A DNA stretch of 64,000 bases from Noviherbaspirillum pedocola (GCF_016632335.1 NZ_JAEPBG010000001.1:248001-312000); one strand, 5' to 3'; shown: positions 1 through 10,271, numbered from the stretch's first letter. Notes: generated by a model from the sequence alone, not told the origin. Made by a program: numbers and translations.

Positions 1-738
1 CTTGGCTTCCAGCAGCATGCGCTCGTGGATCAGATCCAGCGCCGACTGGCCGGATGCCTGCCGGCACAGCGCGTTCAGATGCGCCGCGGTAATGCCGAGG
101 CGACGGGCATAGTCGGATATCGGATGGTGGCTGGCGTATTCCGCTTCGATCATCGTGCAGAACGCGGCAAAGTGGCGCATGCCGCGGCTGTCATGGGTGG
201 CGCTCGGCGCGACCGGAATCGCGTGTCGCGCCAGCCAGGCCAGCGCCGCTCCCAGCAGCGACTCAAGCACGATCTCGCGGTGCAACGCATTGCCGCGGTA
301 TTCGCGATCGAGCGCGGCGAAGTGGCCCCGCAACCATGCACTGGCGTCATCAGCGGCCAGCAGATGCAGATACGGCGAGCGCAGCGTCAGCAGCGCTTCG
401 CCGGCAGCGCCGGCGGCGCGGCGCACCAGCGGATAGGCCAGCGTGATCACATGCCCTTGTGCATTGGGCGCGAACTGGAAACCATGCACGCACATCTGCG
501 GCACCAGCAGCAACTGGCCGGCGGCCATCGGATGATCGCGTTCCTCGATGCGCAGACGCGCATTGCCTTCACGCAGGTAGAGAATCTGGAACAGGCCATG
601 ATGCTGATGCGGCTTGATCTCCCAATTATGCAATTTGCTGCGCGCCGCGATGGTTTCGCAATGGATCATGTCCGGGGTGGCCCACTGCTGATGCTCACCG
701 TAGAGCTTATAGACCGGAACGGATGCGTTGTCTGTCAT
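1..738 (-). CDS. pobR: AraC-family regulator of 4-hydroxybenzoate use (PobR-like), 3' end outside window
   Basis: Translating the minus strand from the ATG at 738 gives 246 open codons running off the left edge, so the C-terminus is missing. The N-terminal part has a cupin-type sensor pattern (HNWEIKPHQHHGLFQILYL, then a VPQMCVHGF segment). The visible end enters an AraC helix-turn-helix (YARRLGITAAHLNALCRQASG). It is divergent from pobA across a 169-bp spacer, the classic arrangement for the activator that induces 4-hydroxybenzoate hydroxylase in response to 4-hydroxybenzoate. The AraC family is clear. The PobR role rests on context. Confidence 0.85.
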   Translation of the reverse strand, partial: MTDNASVPVYKLYGEHQQWATPDMIHCETIAARSKLHNWEIKPHQHHGLFQILYLREGNARLRIEERDHPMAAGQLLLVPQMCVHGFQFAPNAQGHVITLAYPLVRRAAGAAGEALLTLRSPYLHLLAADDASAWLRGHFAALDREYRGNALHREIVLESLLGAALAWLARHAIPVAPSATHDSRGMRHFAAFCTMIEAEYASHHPISDYARRLGITAAHLNALCRQASGQSALDLIHERMLLEAK

Positions 739-751
739 GGAACGGCCCTGA

Positions 752-2089
<1,338 letters not shown>

Positions 2090-2218
2090 ACCCGACGGGA
2101 TGGACGCGAGCGGGCGTGAGCGCAGAGCGCTCGTCGCGCTTCCGGAAGGGTTGTCTTTGGGCTATGCTTGAGCCCCCGCTTTCGTAACAAATTCCATAAC
2201 CAACAGGAGACCTTCCCA

Positions 2219-3391
2219 ATGAAGTTCAGCAGCATGCTGCGGTCGCTGGCCGCCGTCGGCCTGTGTTTGTCCGCGCTCGGCGCGCAGGCGCAGGAAACCA
2301 TCAAGGTCGGCTTGATCGCCGCGTTCTCGGGCCCCTTCGCCGACTACGGCAAGATGATGGAAGGCGGCATCAAGGCCTACATGAAGGAGCATGGCGACAC
2401 CGTCGCCGGCAAGAAGATCGAGATCATCACCAAGGACACCACCGGCCCTTCGCCCGAGATCGCCAAGCGCCTGGCGCAGGAACTGGTGGTGCGCGACAAG
2501 GTCGATGTGCTCGCCGGCTTCGGTCTGACGCCGGAAGCGCTGGCGGTGGCGCCAATCGCCGAGCAGGCGAAGAAGCCGATGATCATCATGAATGCGGCCA
2601 CTTCCATCATCACCACGAAATCGAATTACATCGCGCGCGTTTCGATGACGCTGCCGCAGGTATCCGCCCCGATGGGCACCTGGGCCGCGAAGAATGGCAT
2701 CAAGCGCGCCGTCACCCTGGTGGCCGACTACGGTCCGGGCATCGATGCTGAAACAGCGTTCAAAAAGAGTTTTACCGATGCCGGCGGCCAGGTGCTGGAA
2801 TCGGTGCGGGTGCCGCTGCGCAATCCGGAGTTTGCTCCTTTCATCCAGCGCATCAAGGATGCGAAACCGGAAGGAGTATTCATCTTCGTGCCGGCCGGCG
2901 AACAGGGCGTGGCCTTCATGAAGGGCTACCGCGAGCGCGGCCTGGCCGAAGCCGGCATCAAGGTCATCGCCACCGGCGACCTGACCGACGACCATGTGCT
3001 GCCAGCCATGGGTGATGCGACGCTGGGCGTGATCACCTCGTTCCACTATTCCGCCGCCCACGATTCGCCGGAAAACAAGGCTTTCCTGAAGGCCTTCGCC
3101 GATGCCAACCCAGGCGCCGGCCGGCCGAACTTCATGGCTGTAGCTGCCTATGACGGCATGGCCGCGATCTATGAAATGGCGAAGAAGCAGAACGGCAAGA
3201 TCGATGGCGATGCTTCGATGGCGATCCTGAAGGGCATGAAGATCAACAGCCCGCGCGGTCCGCTGATGATCGATCCGCAGACGCGCGACGCGGTGGAGAA
3301 CGTCTATATCCGCAAGGTGGAGAAAAAGAACGGCGAGCTTTATAACATCGAGTTCGACAAGTTCGAGAATGTGAAGGATCCGGGGAAGTAA
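2219..3391 (+). CDS. Periplasmic substrate-binding protein of a Liv-type (branched-chain amino acid/aromatic) ABC transporter
   Basis: 390-aa type I periplasmic binding protein with a signal peptide (residues 1-23, cleavage after AQA), followed by the typical ETIKVGLIAAFSGPFADYG start of the mature domain. GACCTT and AGGAGA precede the ATG. It sits directly downstream of pobA on the same strand, so the ligand is probably 4-hydroxybenzoate or a related aromatic acid rather than an amino acid. No permease or ATPase follows it. The likely partners (livH/M/G/F type) lie 40 kb away beside the pca genes, separated by the T3SS island. Confidence 0.9.
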   Translation: MKFSSMLRSLAAVGLCLSALGAQAQETIKVGLIAAFSGPFADYGKMMEGGIKAYMKEHGDTVAGKKIEIITKDTTGPSPEIAKRLAQELVVRDKVDVLAGFGLTPEALAVAPIAEQAKKPMIIMNAATSIITTKSNYIARVSMTLPQVSAPMGTWAAKNGIKRAVTLVADYGPGIDAETAFKKSFTDAGGQVLESVRVPLRNPEFAPFIQRIKDAKPEGVFIFVPAGEQGVAFMKGYRERGLAEAGIKVIATGDLTDDHVLPAMGDATLGVITSFHYSAAHDSPENKAFLKAFADANPGAGRPNFMAVAAYDGMAAIYEMAKKQNGKIDGDASMAILKGMKINSPRGPLMIDPQTRDAVENVYIRKVEKKNGELYNIEFDKFENVKDPGK

Positions 3392-3409
3392 GCGCGCTTG
3401 CTCGTCGTG

Positions 3410-3436
3410 AAAAACGCCGCCTTGGGCGGCGTTTTT
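3410..3436 (+). terminator. Rho-independent terminator after the binding-protein gene
   Basis: Perfect 12-bp stem AAAAACGCCGCC / GGCGGCGTTTTT with a 3-base loop (TTG) and a T-run, 18 bases after the stop codon. It ends the pobA-binding protein transcript and marks the left edge of the accessory island. Confidence 0.92.
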
Positions 3437-3451
3437 CTTTTGTGCGGATAA

Positions 3452-3477
3452 CAACGCAGTTTGCTGGAACTGCGTTG
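3452..3477. repeat. Short perfect inverted repeat at the island's left edge
   Basis: CAACGCAGTT and AACTGCGTTG flank a 6-base loop, giving a 10-bp hairpin just past the terminator. There is no U-tract, so it is not an obvious terminator. It could be an operator for the following gene or a boundary relic. I saw no matching copy near 42.9-43.0 kb. Confidence 0.4.
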
Positions 3478-3560
3478 CAACCTTTGTCACAGAGCAATGC
3501 CCCTTCACTTCACTCTTCGGCCGCGCAGCGTGCCGAAGCTTCTTCCAAGGAAAAGACCAT

Positions 3561-5336
3561 ATGAGCGCACGCGTAGCCGCAGATGATCTCCTCGCCGAAG
3601 CCCGGCAGATGCTGTTATCCGGTGCGCCGGAAGACGTGGAATCTCTCCTGTGCCTGTTTGCGCCTGAGGATCCCGGTTATGCCGATGCCTTGCACATTCG
3701 TGGCTTGGCCCTGGGAGTTGTCGAGCGCATTGATGAGGCCTTGCCGCTGCTCGAAGAAGCACACCAGTTGCGCCCTGAAGATATCGAAATCGCCAGCAAT
3801 CTGGCCAGAGCCTTGGGCCGTGCCGGGCATTGTCGGGAAGCGCTGCTGCTGAACGACCGCCTCCTATGCGCCGGACACCGCAGTACCGAGCGTTTCTGCG
3901 ACTGCGGCATACTGCTGCTGCGAATAGGACAGCATGCCGAAGCTCTGGCCTTTTTCAACCTCGCGATCGAAGCGGATCCGGATGCTGCTATCGGTTGGGC
4001 CGGGAAAGCCACTTTAATGCAGCGCTACCGTGCCCTGGAAGATGCGCTGCTCTGCCATGACCGCGCCATTCTTCTCGCCCCTCACAACGCTGTCTACCGC
4101 AGCGGCCGCGCATCGGTTCTTACCGACCTCGCGCGTTACGGCGAAGCGATGCATGAGCATGGGCTTGCCCTGGCGCTGGAGCCGCTTTCCGCGCCGCTCT
4201 GGCTGAACCGCGGGATAACGCTGACCCGCTGCAACCGACCCGAGGAAGCGCTGTTGTCCATTGCGCGCGCACATGAGCTGGCGCCGCCTGACACGCAAAG
4301 CTTGTGCAGCCAGGGGGATGCGCTGTACGAGCTGAAACGTTTCGATGAAGCGCGGCAGTGCTATGAGGAAGCGCTTCGATTGGACCCGGAATGCCATGAT
4401 GCCGCCGTCAAGCGCGGCTGGCTGATGACCAGCTTTGGGAACTATCGGGAAGGTTGGCGCGAGATTGAGCGCCGGCTTGTGAACATGCTGCCGCTGCTGC
4501 GACGCCATCAGCATCTCCCGCGCTGGACCGGCGACCAAAGCCTGGCCGGCAAGCGCATTGTGGTCTGGAGCGAACAGGGACATGGCGATGTCATCCAGTA
4601 CTGCCGTTTCGCGCTCGACGTGCTCGCACTGGGCGCGGAAGTTGTCCTGGAAGTGAAGTCGCCTCTGGTCGAGCTTTGCGCCAGCATGCCGGGCTGCCAG
4701 GTGATTGCACTGAACGCCCCTTTACCGCCTTGCGATTTCCAGATATCGGTAGCCAGCCTGCCGCAGGCTATCGCTATCGCTATAGACTGCGATACGGTTC
4801 CTCATGCTGCCGGTTATCTGCATGCTCCGGCTGAAGCAGTGCAGCGTTGGTTGGCAAAGCTTCCACCGGCGCGGCATGCACTGCGCGTTGGCATTGCATG
4901 TTCCGGCTTTGTCGGCCATTCCCGCAACTCGATCCGCTCAATACCCTTGCGCCATTTTCTGCCGATGGCCAAATACGCAGACTTGTTCCTGCTGCAGCCG
5001 GCGCTTGGTCCTGAGGATGAGAAATTTCAGCAGCTGCATCCGGAGGAAATCCAGCGACCGCACATCAATGCCGGCAGTTTTGCCGACACCGCAGGGCTGG
5101 TGCAAAACATGGATCTGGTGATCAGCGTCGATACATCGATCGCGCATTTGTCCGCAAGCCTCGGCAAGGAGACCTGGCTCCTGCTCGACTGGGTGGCTGA
5201 ATGGCGCTGGATGCACGACATCGCGTACAGCCCCTGGTATCAAAGCATGCGGCTGTTTCGGCAGAAGGCGCGCGCTGATTGGACCTCTGTGGTCATTGAT
5301 GTGCTGCGAGCGCTGTCGGAAAGACAACAAGCCTGA
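3561..5336 (+). CDS. TPR protein with C-terminal glycosyltransferase-like (GT9/heptosyltransferase-type) domain
   Basis: 591 aa. Residues about 1-300 are tandem tetratricopeptide repeats (for example YGEAMHEHGLALALEPLSAPLWLNRGITL and FDEARQCYEEALRLDPE). Residues about 315-590 resemble the GT-B fold of TPR-linked heptosyltransferase/GT9 proteins: EQGHGDVIQYCRF, HALRVGIACSG, and a nucleotide-sugar-side segment MDLVISVDTSIAHLSASLGKETWLLL. The protein has no signal peptide and is probably cytosolic. It is the first gene inside the island, convergent with the needle gene sctF. It may glycosylate a protein or surface glycan. The substrate, and any link to secretion, cannot be read from the sequence. 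Confidence 0.75.
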   Translation: MSARVAADDLLAEARQMLLSGAPEDVESLLCLFAPEDPGYADALHIRGLALGVVERIDEALPLLEEAHQLRPEDIEIASNLARALGRAGHCREALLLNDRLLCAGHRSTERFCDCGILLLRIGQHAEALAFFNLAIEADPDAAIGWAGKATLMQRYRALEDALLCHDRAILLAPHNAVYRSGRASVLTDLARYGEAMHEHGLALALEPLSAPLWLNRGITLTRCNRPEEALLSIARAHELAPPDTQSLCSQGDALYELKRFDEARQCYEEALRLDPECHDAAVKRGWLMTSFGNYREGWREIERRLVNMLPLLRRHQHLPRWTGDQSLAGKRIVVWSEQGHGDVIQYCRFALDVLALGAEVVLEVKSPLVELCASMPGCQVIALNAPLPPCDFQISVASLPQAIAIAIDCDTVPHAAGYLHAPAEAVQRWLAKLPPARHALRVGIACSGFVGHSRNSIRSIPLRHFLPMAKYADLFLLQPALGPEDEKFQQLHPEEIQRPHINAGSFADTAGLVQNMDLVISVDTSIAHLSASLGKETWLLLDWVAEWRWMHDIAYSPWYQSMRLFRQKARADWTSVVIDVLRALSERQQA

Positions 5337-5357
5337 ATCCGACAGCGGATACGATGC

Positions 5358-5603
5358 TCAGTTGATATTGCGCACTGCACCCTTCATCGTATCTGACACA
5401 TCCTTCGTCACCGCGCTGATAAGCTGCCCGATCAGCGAGAAAGCAGAGATTTGGATCTGGACCTTTGACATTGCCAAGATATCCAGGCCGCTGCCGCTGC
5501 CACTTGAGGAAAGCTTTTCGAGCTGCTCCGTCAGGGTAGTTTGTGCATTCCCAAGCGCCTTAGCTGCGAAATCTCCCAAGTATCCAAGATTGAGATCAGC
5601 CAT
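5358..5603 (-). CDS. sctF: T3SS needle subunit SctF
   Basis: 81 aa, the normal size for needle subunits (YscF/PrgI/SsaG/BscF). The helix-loop-helix pattern and the conserved C-terminal end (IQISAFSLIGQLISAVTKDVSDTMKGAVRNIN region) fit needle proteins that polymerise through the C-terminal helix. A Gly/Ser-rich turn (SSSGSGSG) is at about residues 32-39. A GGAGG Shine-Dalgarno precedes the ATG. It is the last gene of a sctD - YscE-like - sctF operon, matching ssaD-ssaE or yscDEF order. Confidence 0.9.
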   Translation of the reverse strand: MADLNLGYLGDFAAKALGNAQTTLTEQLEKLSSSGSGSGLDILAMSKVQIQISAFSLIGQLISAVTKDVSDTMKGAVRNIN

Positions 5604-5630
5604 GTTGTCCTCCGTTCATGATGAAATTTA

Positions 5631-5885
5631 TCAAAGTAATGATCCGGAGACATCGCGCCGACGCGGATCGGCAAGAGGCTCCAGTACATTCAGTGCTGAA
5701 GCGACCGCCTGACTGGCGGCCTTCAGCTTCAAATAGGTGTCACGATCATTCAACTGCCGCGACCTGCGTTGCAGGCGCTGCTCGATCTCCCGCAATTGAA
5801 TGAGCAGCTTGCGCACGAGTTCACCGTCGGCGTCCGCGCGCAAGGCATCTAGCAGATCCATCTGTATTTCTTCGTTCGCCATCAT
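5631..5885 (-). CDS. YscE/SsaE/EscE-family needle co-chaperone
   Basis: 84 aa, all-helical and hydrophilic. The segment LIQLREIEQRLQRRSRQLNDRDTYLKLKAASQAV resembles SsaE/YscE, small proteins that with a YscG-type TPR partner keep the needle subunit monomeric in the cytosol. It lies between sctD and sctF as in Ysc and SPI-2 clusters. The start overlaps the sctD stop (TGATG), so translation is probably coupled. ATG 5882 and GTG 5888 are alternative starts. The likely TPR partner is encoded at 15447-15926. Confidence 0.75.
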   Translation of the reverse strand: MMANEEIQMDLLDALRADADGELVRKLLIQLREIEQRLQRRSRQLNDRDTYLKLKAASQAVASALNVLEPLADPRRRDVSGSLL

Positions 5886-7306
5886 CACCTCGCCAGTCTT
5901 ACCCGCTTGCTGCCTTCGAATACCACTTCGCCATCGCGAATCGAGGTCAGGGTATGCCCTTGCACATCACCGCCCTGATTCACGAACTGGCCGCTGTCGG
6001 TGACGATGTAAGGCACCGAGCCCCCAATGATGGTCTGCACGCCGACCGGCGGCTTCGGAATCACGCGAGTCACCGTGGCCCGTATCGGCAATACATCGCC
6101 ATAGTCGCGACTGAATTCCACGAAAAGGCTTTCCCATTTGGCGATTTCTTCCGGGTACAGTCGTCCAGTCAGTTTGACTTCCGGCGCATCGCTCATGATC
6201 ACGAGTCTGCTTGCAAGTCCAGCCGTGGCGATACGCTCCTTCAACTTCTGCAGCAACTCGCCAGGCCGCAGCGCGTTCGAAACGACGCTTACGACACCTG
6301 GTACGCCATCGATTACGGCTTTCTTCGCTTCTTCCAAACTCGCTTCGCTTGCTACGGCACCGGTAAGCGTAGCCACGCCAGCGACAACTTTATCGACCCG
6401 AAGACCCGCTTCGCCAGGCACGGCTTTCGCAGCGATTACATGCTTCGCTGCTTCGAGCAGCTCCGCGTCTGCCCAAACTTCTGCTTTGACGTTCTCATTC
6501 CCAAGGTTTGCCAACTGCTCCAGCAGCGTTCGCTTGCTCTCAGCATCCGACAGGTAACCGCTTACCACCCATTGTTTCCCCACGCGCTTCAGCTTGAGAT
6601 CAGCTGTTTGTCGCAGGTTAGCGACAATGCGCTGCAATTCGTCGGGCGCCTGTTGCGGCTGCTCGACCGCTGGTTCGATTCGCTGCGCTTCACGACTGGG
6701 CTCGCCATGCGTGGACCACCATGTCCAAACCGCTATGGCTAACAGCATCAGGAAAACAACGCCAGTAAATGCCGCTGCCAAGCGCTTTGACGACGATGCC
6801 TGACTGTAAATCGCGTTATCGCTTGCATCGCTTGTTCCACTCGCTTCAGGTGCCGCTAGAGCGTCGCCAATATCCGAGGTCGCGGCGCCCAATGTTTCGC
6901 CTACCTCCGCAGCAGCGGTCGACTGACGAAAATCCGAAGCCGTATCAGGCCAAGGCGCATCTTCACTATCCACCGCAATCCACACGTCACCAATTTCAAA
7001 TGGAACGCCGCGCCCCATCGTATGAGCGCCGGTTATTTCATCGCCTTGCACGTTACATATCACGCCGTTGAGCGGTTCGATGTCTGCGTTACTGCCGTCA
7101 AAGCGCAGCAGTCCATGCGTTTCGACGATCCCGCGGCCACGCAACACCAGGCTGCACTCATCCCCGCTTCCCAGGAAATACTCGCCTGGTGCAAGGACCA
7201 CTCGTGCGCCAGCCTGCTCCCCGGCGAGCACACGCAATTCGACTGAATCGACATGATCAGACTCGAGGGCTTCGGCTTCGAACAATGCGGACAATTCAAA
7301 CTCCAA
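5885..7306 (-). CDS. sctD: T3SS inner-membrane ring protein SctD
   Basis: 473 aa with the SctD layout. A cytoplasmic FHA-like domain (about residues 20-115; GEYFLGSGDECSLVL) is followed by an Ala/Ser/Asp-rich linker, one transmembrane helix at about 176-197, and a periplasmic part with BON-like ring-building repeats (about 225-445). SctD forms the outer ring of the inner-membrane MS ring around SctJ and docks the sorting platform through its FHA domain. It heads the sctD operon and is divergent from the STAS gene across 54 bp. Confidence 0.9.
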   Translation of the reverse strand: MEFELSALFEAEALESDHVDSVELRVLAGEQAGARVVLAPGEYFLGSGDECSLVLRGRGIVETHGLLRFDGSNADIEPLNGVICNVQGDEITGAHTMGRGVPFEIGDVWIAVDSEDAPWPDTASDFRQSTAAAEVGETLGAATSDIGDALAAPEASGTSDASDNAIYSQASSSKRLAAAFTGVVFLMLLAIAVWTWWSTHGEPSREAQRIEPAVEQPQQAPDELQRIVANLRQTADLKLKRVGKQWVVSGYLSDAESKRTLLEQLANLGNENVKAEVWADAELLEAAKHVIAAKAVPGEAGLRVDKVVAGVATLTGAVASEASLEEAKKAVIDGVPGVVSVVSNALRPGELLQKLKERIATAGLASRLVIMSDAPEVKLTGRLYPEEIAKWESLFVEFSRDYGDVLPIRATVTRVIPKPPVGVQTIIGGSVPYIVTDSGQFVNQGGDVQGHTLTSIRDGEVVFEGSKRVRLAR

Positions 7307-7360
7307 AAACGTATACCAGTAGTTACAATGCTTGCCCGGTGACCTTCAATTGGACATGCC

Positions 7361-7780
7361 ATGCAAAGCGAAATAAGACATCAGTTTCTGTTTCTGACCC
7401 CGGATACCTCTATCGACGGCGCCAGCGCAATCGACTTGATTGAACAGGTACGTCTGGCACTTGACGACGGTTGCCGGGATATCATCCTCGATCTTCACAA
7501 CGCACCATACATCGCTGCAGCGGGACTCAAAGCCATCCTTGATATCGCCACGATGATGAAGAACTCCGATGGACATCTGCTGCTTGCCAGCTTGCATGGA
7601 CAATCGCAGGAAATCATGGAGGCTTCCGGCCTCGGCCGCATTCTGCTTCAGTTTGATACCGCTGCCGAAGCTGAGAGCTACGCCCACGGCCTGCGTCCGC
7701 ATTACCCAACCACTTCGGCTGACGACGAAGACGAAGACGAGGACGAGGACGAAGAGGATCCTATCTTCGATGATGAGTGA
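7361..7780 (+). CDS. STAS-domain protein (anti-anti-sigma-like, serine missing)
   Basis: 139 aa. Residues 1-112 form a STAS domain (IILDLHNAPYIAAAGLKAIL...). In anti-sigma factor antagonists the segment after the second strand is normally D-S-S-G with a phosphorylated Ser. Here residues 52-55 read AAAG, so the classic switch residue is absent. The tail (about 121-139) is almost entirely Asp/Glu, encoded by a GAC/GAA/GAG repeat. It sits between divergent sctD and convergent sctV. Bordetella bsc loci use a STAS protein (BtrV) with an ECF sigma factor, and an ECF gene is present here at 18.7 kb. A regulatory role is likely but unproven. Confidence 0.8.
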   Translation: MQSEIRHQFLFLTPDTSIDGASAIDLIEQVRLALDDGCRDIILDLHNAPYIAAAGLKAILDIATMMKNSDGHLLLASLHGQSQEIMEASGLGRILLQFDTAAEAESYAHGLRPHYPTTSADDEDEDEDEDEEDPIFDDE

Positions 7781-7791
7781 TTCGAAGCGGC

Positions 7792-9897
7792 TCATAGCTC
7801 TATACGTGCCAACGGTTGAATATTGATTTCAGGGATCAACTCCTGATACGACAATACCGGCAGCTCGTACAATTCCTGCTCGATCATCTTGCGCAGATAG
7901 CGCCTGATATCCATCGACGTTAGCAATACCGGGCGATGCGGTATCAGACTGAGGTCACCGACAGTCGCCTTGATCTTGTCAAGCAGCTTGCGCGACATGC
8001 CAGGATCCAGTGCCAGATAGGATCCGCCGGAAGTCTGACGAATCGCACCACGAACCAGATCTTCCACGGACGGCGATAGCAGATAGGCGGCCAGCATGTT
8101 TTGCCCGCTCGAGTACTTATGGCTAATATGCCGCTTCAGCGCCACGCGGACGTACTCGGTCAGGAGCACCGAATCCTTTTCCTTCTGCCCCCACTCGATC
8201 AGCGCTTCCATCACGGCACGCACATTGCGTACCGATATCTCCTCGCTGACCAAACGCTGCAGGATCTCGGCGATCTTGTGTATTGGCAGCACACGTTGCA
8301 CTTCCTTGGCAAGCTCCGGAAACTGTTGTTCCATACCGCTGACGATGACCCTTGCTTCCTGTATGCCCAGGAATTCGGCGGCATATTTCTTCAGCACCAG
8401 CGCGATGTGATAGCTCAATACCTGGGTTGGCTCCAGAAAGGCGATGCCGGCACGCGCCAAGGGCTCCTTCAACTCCGCGGACACCCAGATAGTAGGCAGA
8501 TTCGGCAAAAACTTTTTATCCGCTTCGAACGGAATGGACAAGGCTGTGAGATTGTCCTGACTCTCTCGTACAAGCAGATAACCAGGACGAAGCCTGCCTT
8601 GCGAGACCGGGATCTCGGAGACCAGCAACGCGTAATTTTGCGGCGGCATCTGCTCATTGAATCGCAGCTGTATACCTGGAAAAATGACCCCCATATCGAA
8701 GTACAGTGCCCGTCGTATCTTCACCAGCTCATCGTTTAACCGGTCATAGGAGAACGTTCTTTCCAGATCGGGATGTACATCAACCATCAGCGGCACCGTA
8801 GGCTTGAACCCGTCGCCCTGCGCCTCCTTGCCTTCGCCCTTGGCTTGCGCTGCATCGCTGACTGCAGACACTGTTGTTACCTTCCCGGTTTTGGCATCCA
8901 CCACCTTGCGCTCGCCCTTGAAGAAGGTATAGCCCACAAGCCCTACCACTGATCCGAGCAGCATGAACGTCCCGGACGGCATGCCAGGAATCAGCGCAAA
9001 GCCGATCATGACGACGGCACCGATCAGAAACGCCTTCGGCTGCGAAAGTAATTGCGTGCCAATGTCTGAGCCGATGTTGGAGTTTCCGCCGTCTGAGGTG
9101 GTAACACGCGTCACGATCATGCCGGCGCAGATGGAAATGAACAGGGCCGGTATCTGCGCGATCAAGCCGTCGCCAATGGTGAGGATTGAATACACCTTGG
9201 TCGCTTGCGCCGCTGTGAAGCCGCGTTGAACCACGCCGATCAGGATACCGCCCAAAAGATTGACCGCAACGATGATGAGTCCAGCAATTGCGTCACCCTT
9301 CACAAACTTCATCGCGCCGTCCATCGCGCCATAGAGCTGACTTTCCTTTTCGATCAGCCCACGACGGCGCCGGGCTTCATCCATATCGATCACGCCAGCG
9401 CGCATGTCTCCATCAATAGACATCTGCTTGCCAGGCATCGCATCGAGAGAGAACCGCGCGCCAACCTCGGCAACCCGCTCAGCGCCCTTGGTGATCACGA
9501 TGAATTGCACGATGGTGAGAATCAGAAAAACCACCAATCCGACAACCAGGTTACCGCCAACGACGAAATTGCCGAAGGTATAGATGATGTGCCCGGCATC
9601 GCCGTGCAGAAGTATCAAACGCGTGGTGGCGATACTGATTGCCAGACGAAAAAGCGTAGTCACCAGCAGCACCGACGGGAACGAGGAAAATGCCAATGGA
9701 CTTGGCAGATACATTGCGACCATGAGCAAGATCGCCGCCAGGCACATGTTCACCGCGATCAGCGCATCGATCAGCCATGTCGGCAGCGGCAAGATCATCA
9801 TGAAAATGATGCAGACGATCAGCGTGGCCAGTACGAGATCATTCCGCTTCGTGACCCGCAGCAGCATACCCTGCACCATTCCGAGCGCAGCTTCCAT
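7792..9897 (-). CDS. sctV: T3SS major export apparatus protein SctV
   Basis: 701 aa, typical for SctV/LcrD/InvA. The N-terminal half has about eight transmembrane helices and the conserved FHIPEP-family loop (FSLDAMPGKQMSIDGDMRAG...). The C-terminal cytoplasmic domain forms the nonameric ring that accepts substrate-chaperone complexes. I placed the start at ATG 9897, two bases after the stop of the preceding gene and behind GGGGAGGC. An in-frame extension to 9960 overlaps the neighbour and lacks family similarity. It is third in a sctX-sctY-sctV operon, the same order as yscX-yscY-lcrD. Confidence 0.96.
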   Translation of the reverse strand: MEAALGMVQGMLLRVTKRNDLVLATLIVCIIFMMILPLPTWLIDALIAVNMCLAAILLMVAMYLPSPLAFSSFPSVLLVTTLFRLAISIATTRLILLHGDAGHIIYTFGNFVVGGNLVVGLVVFLILTIVQFIVITKGAERVAEVGARFSLDAMPGKQMSIDGDMRAGVIDMDEARRRRGLIEKESQLYGAMDGAMKFVKGDAIAGLIIVAVNLLGGILIGVVQRGFTAAQATKVYSILTIGDGLIAQIPALFISICAGMIVTRVTTSDGGNSNIGSDIGTQLLSQPKAFLIGAVVMIGFALIPGMPSGTFMLLGSVVGLVGYTFFKGERKVVDAKTGKVTTVSAVSDAAQAKGEGKEAQGDGFKPTVPLMVDVHPDLERTFSYDRLNDELVKIRRALYFDMGVIFPGIQLRFNEQMPPQNYALLVSEIPVSQGRLRPGYLLVRESQDNLTALSIPFEADKKFLPNLPTIWVSAELKEPLARAGIAFLEPTQVLSYHIALVLKKYAAEFLGIQEARVIVSGMEQQFPELAKEVQRVLPIHKIAEILQRLVSEEISVRNVRAVMEALIEWGQKEKDSVLLTEYVRVALKRHISHKYSSGQNMLAAYLLSPSVEDLVRGAIRQTSGGSYLALDPGMSRKLLDKIKATVGDLSLIPHRPVLLTSMDIRRYLRKMIEQELYELPVLSYQELIPEINIQPLARIEL

Positions 9898-9899
9898 GC

Positions 9900-10271
9900 T
9901 TACGCCTCCCCTGCCCGCTGAATACCGCCGCGTGCCTCGACATAATGCCGCATTGCCCATGCGGCATCGGACATCCGCCCCATCTGCGCATAAGCCTGGC
10001 CGCGCATCAGGTGCACCTCCGCACTTGCATCACCACGCTCGATGAGAGAATCAAGCAGCAGCATTGCTTCATACGGGCGGCGGCTGCGCACATAAGCATA
10101 GGCAAGTAATTTTTCATTGAGCGCGTCATTCGGGGAAAGCGAGTGCAGCGCATGAAGAAGGACAAGCGCGCGATCAGGTTTTCCATGCTGAAGATAGGTG
10201 TGAGCCAGCAGCTTCAGGACATCCTTTTGCCGCCGGGAAAATGCTTCGGATGGATGGCGCAGGAAGCTCAT
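9900..10271 (-). CDS. sctY: YscY-like TPR chaperone (SctY)
   Basis: 123 aa composed of about three TPR-like helix pairs (LKLLAHTYLQHGKPDRALVLLHAL, LLAYAYVRSRRPYEAMLLLDSL, VHLMRGQAYAQMGRMSDAAWAM). YscY binds YscX, and both contact the SctV ring to start secretion in Yersinia. The start at 10271 overlaps the upstream stop as ATGA. Assignment rests on size, TPR content and the X-Y-V gene order. Confidence 0.75.
   Translation of the reverse strand: MSFLRHPSEAFSRRQKDVLKLLAHTYLQHGKPDRALVLLHALHSLSPNDALNEKLLAYAYVRSRRPYEAMLLLDSLIERGDASAEVHLMRGQAYAQMGRMSDAAWAMRHYVEARGGIQRAGEA

Noticed and set aside
2162-3508. 448-codon open frame on the minus strand over the binding-protein gene
   Set aside because: It mirrors the plus-strand gene, has His/Arg/Gly-rich antisense composition and no family motifs, whereas the plus strand encodes a clear periplasmic binding protein.
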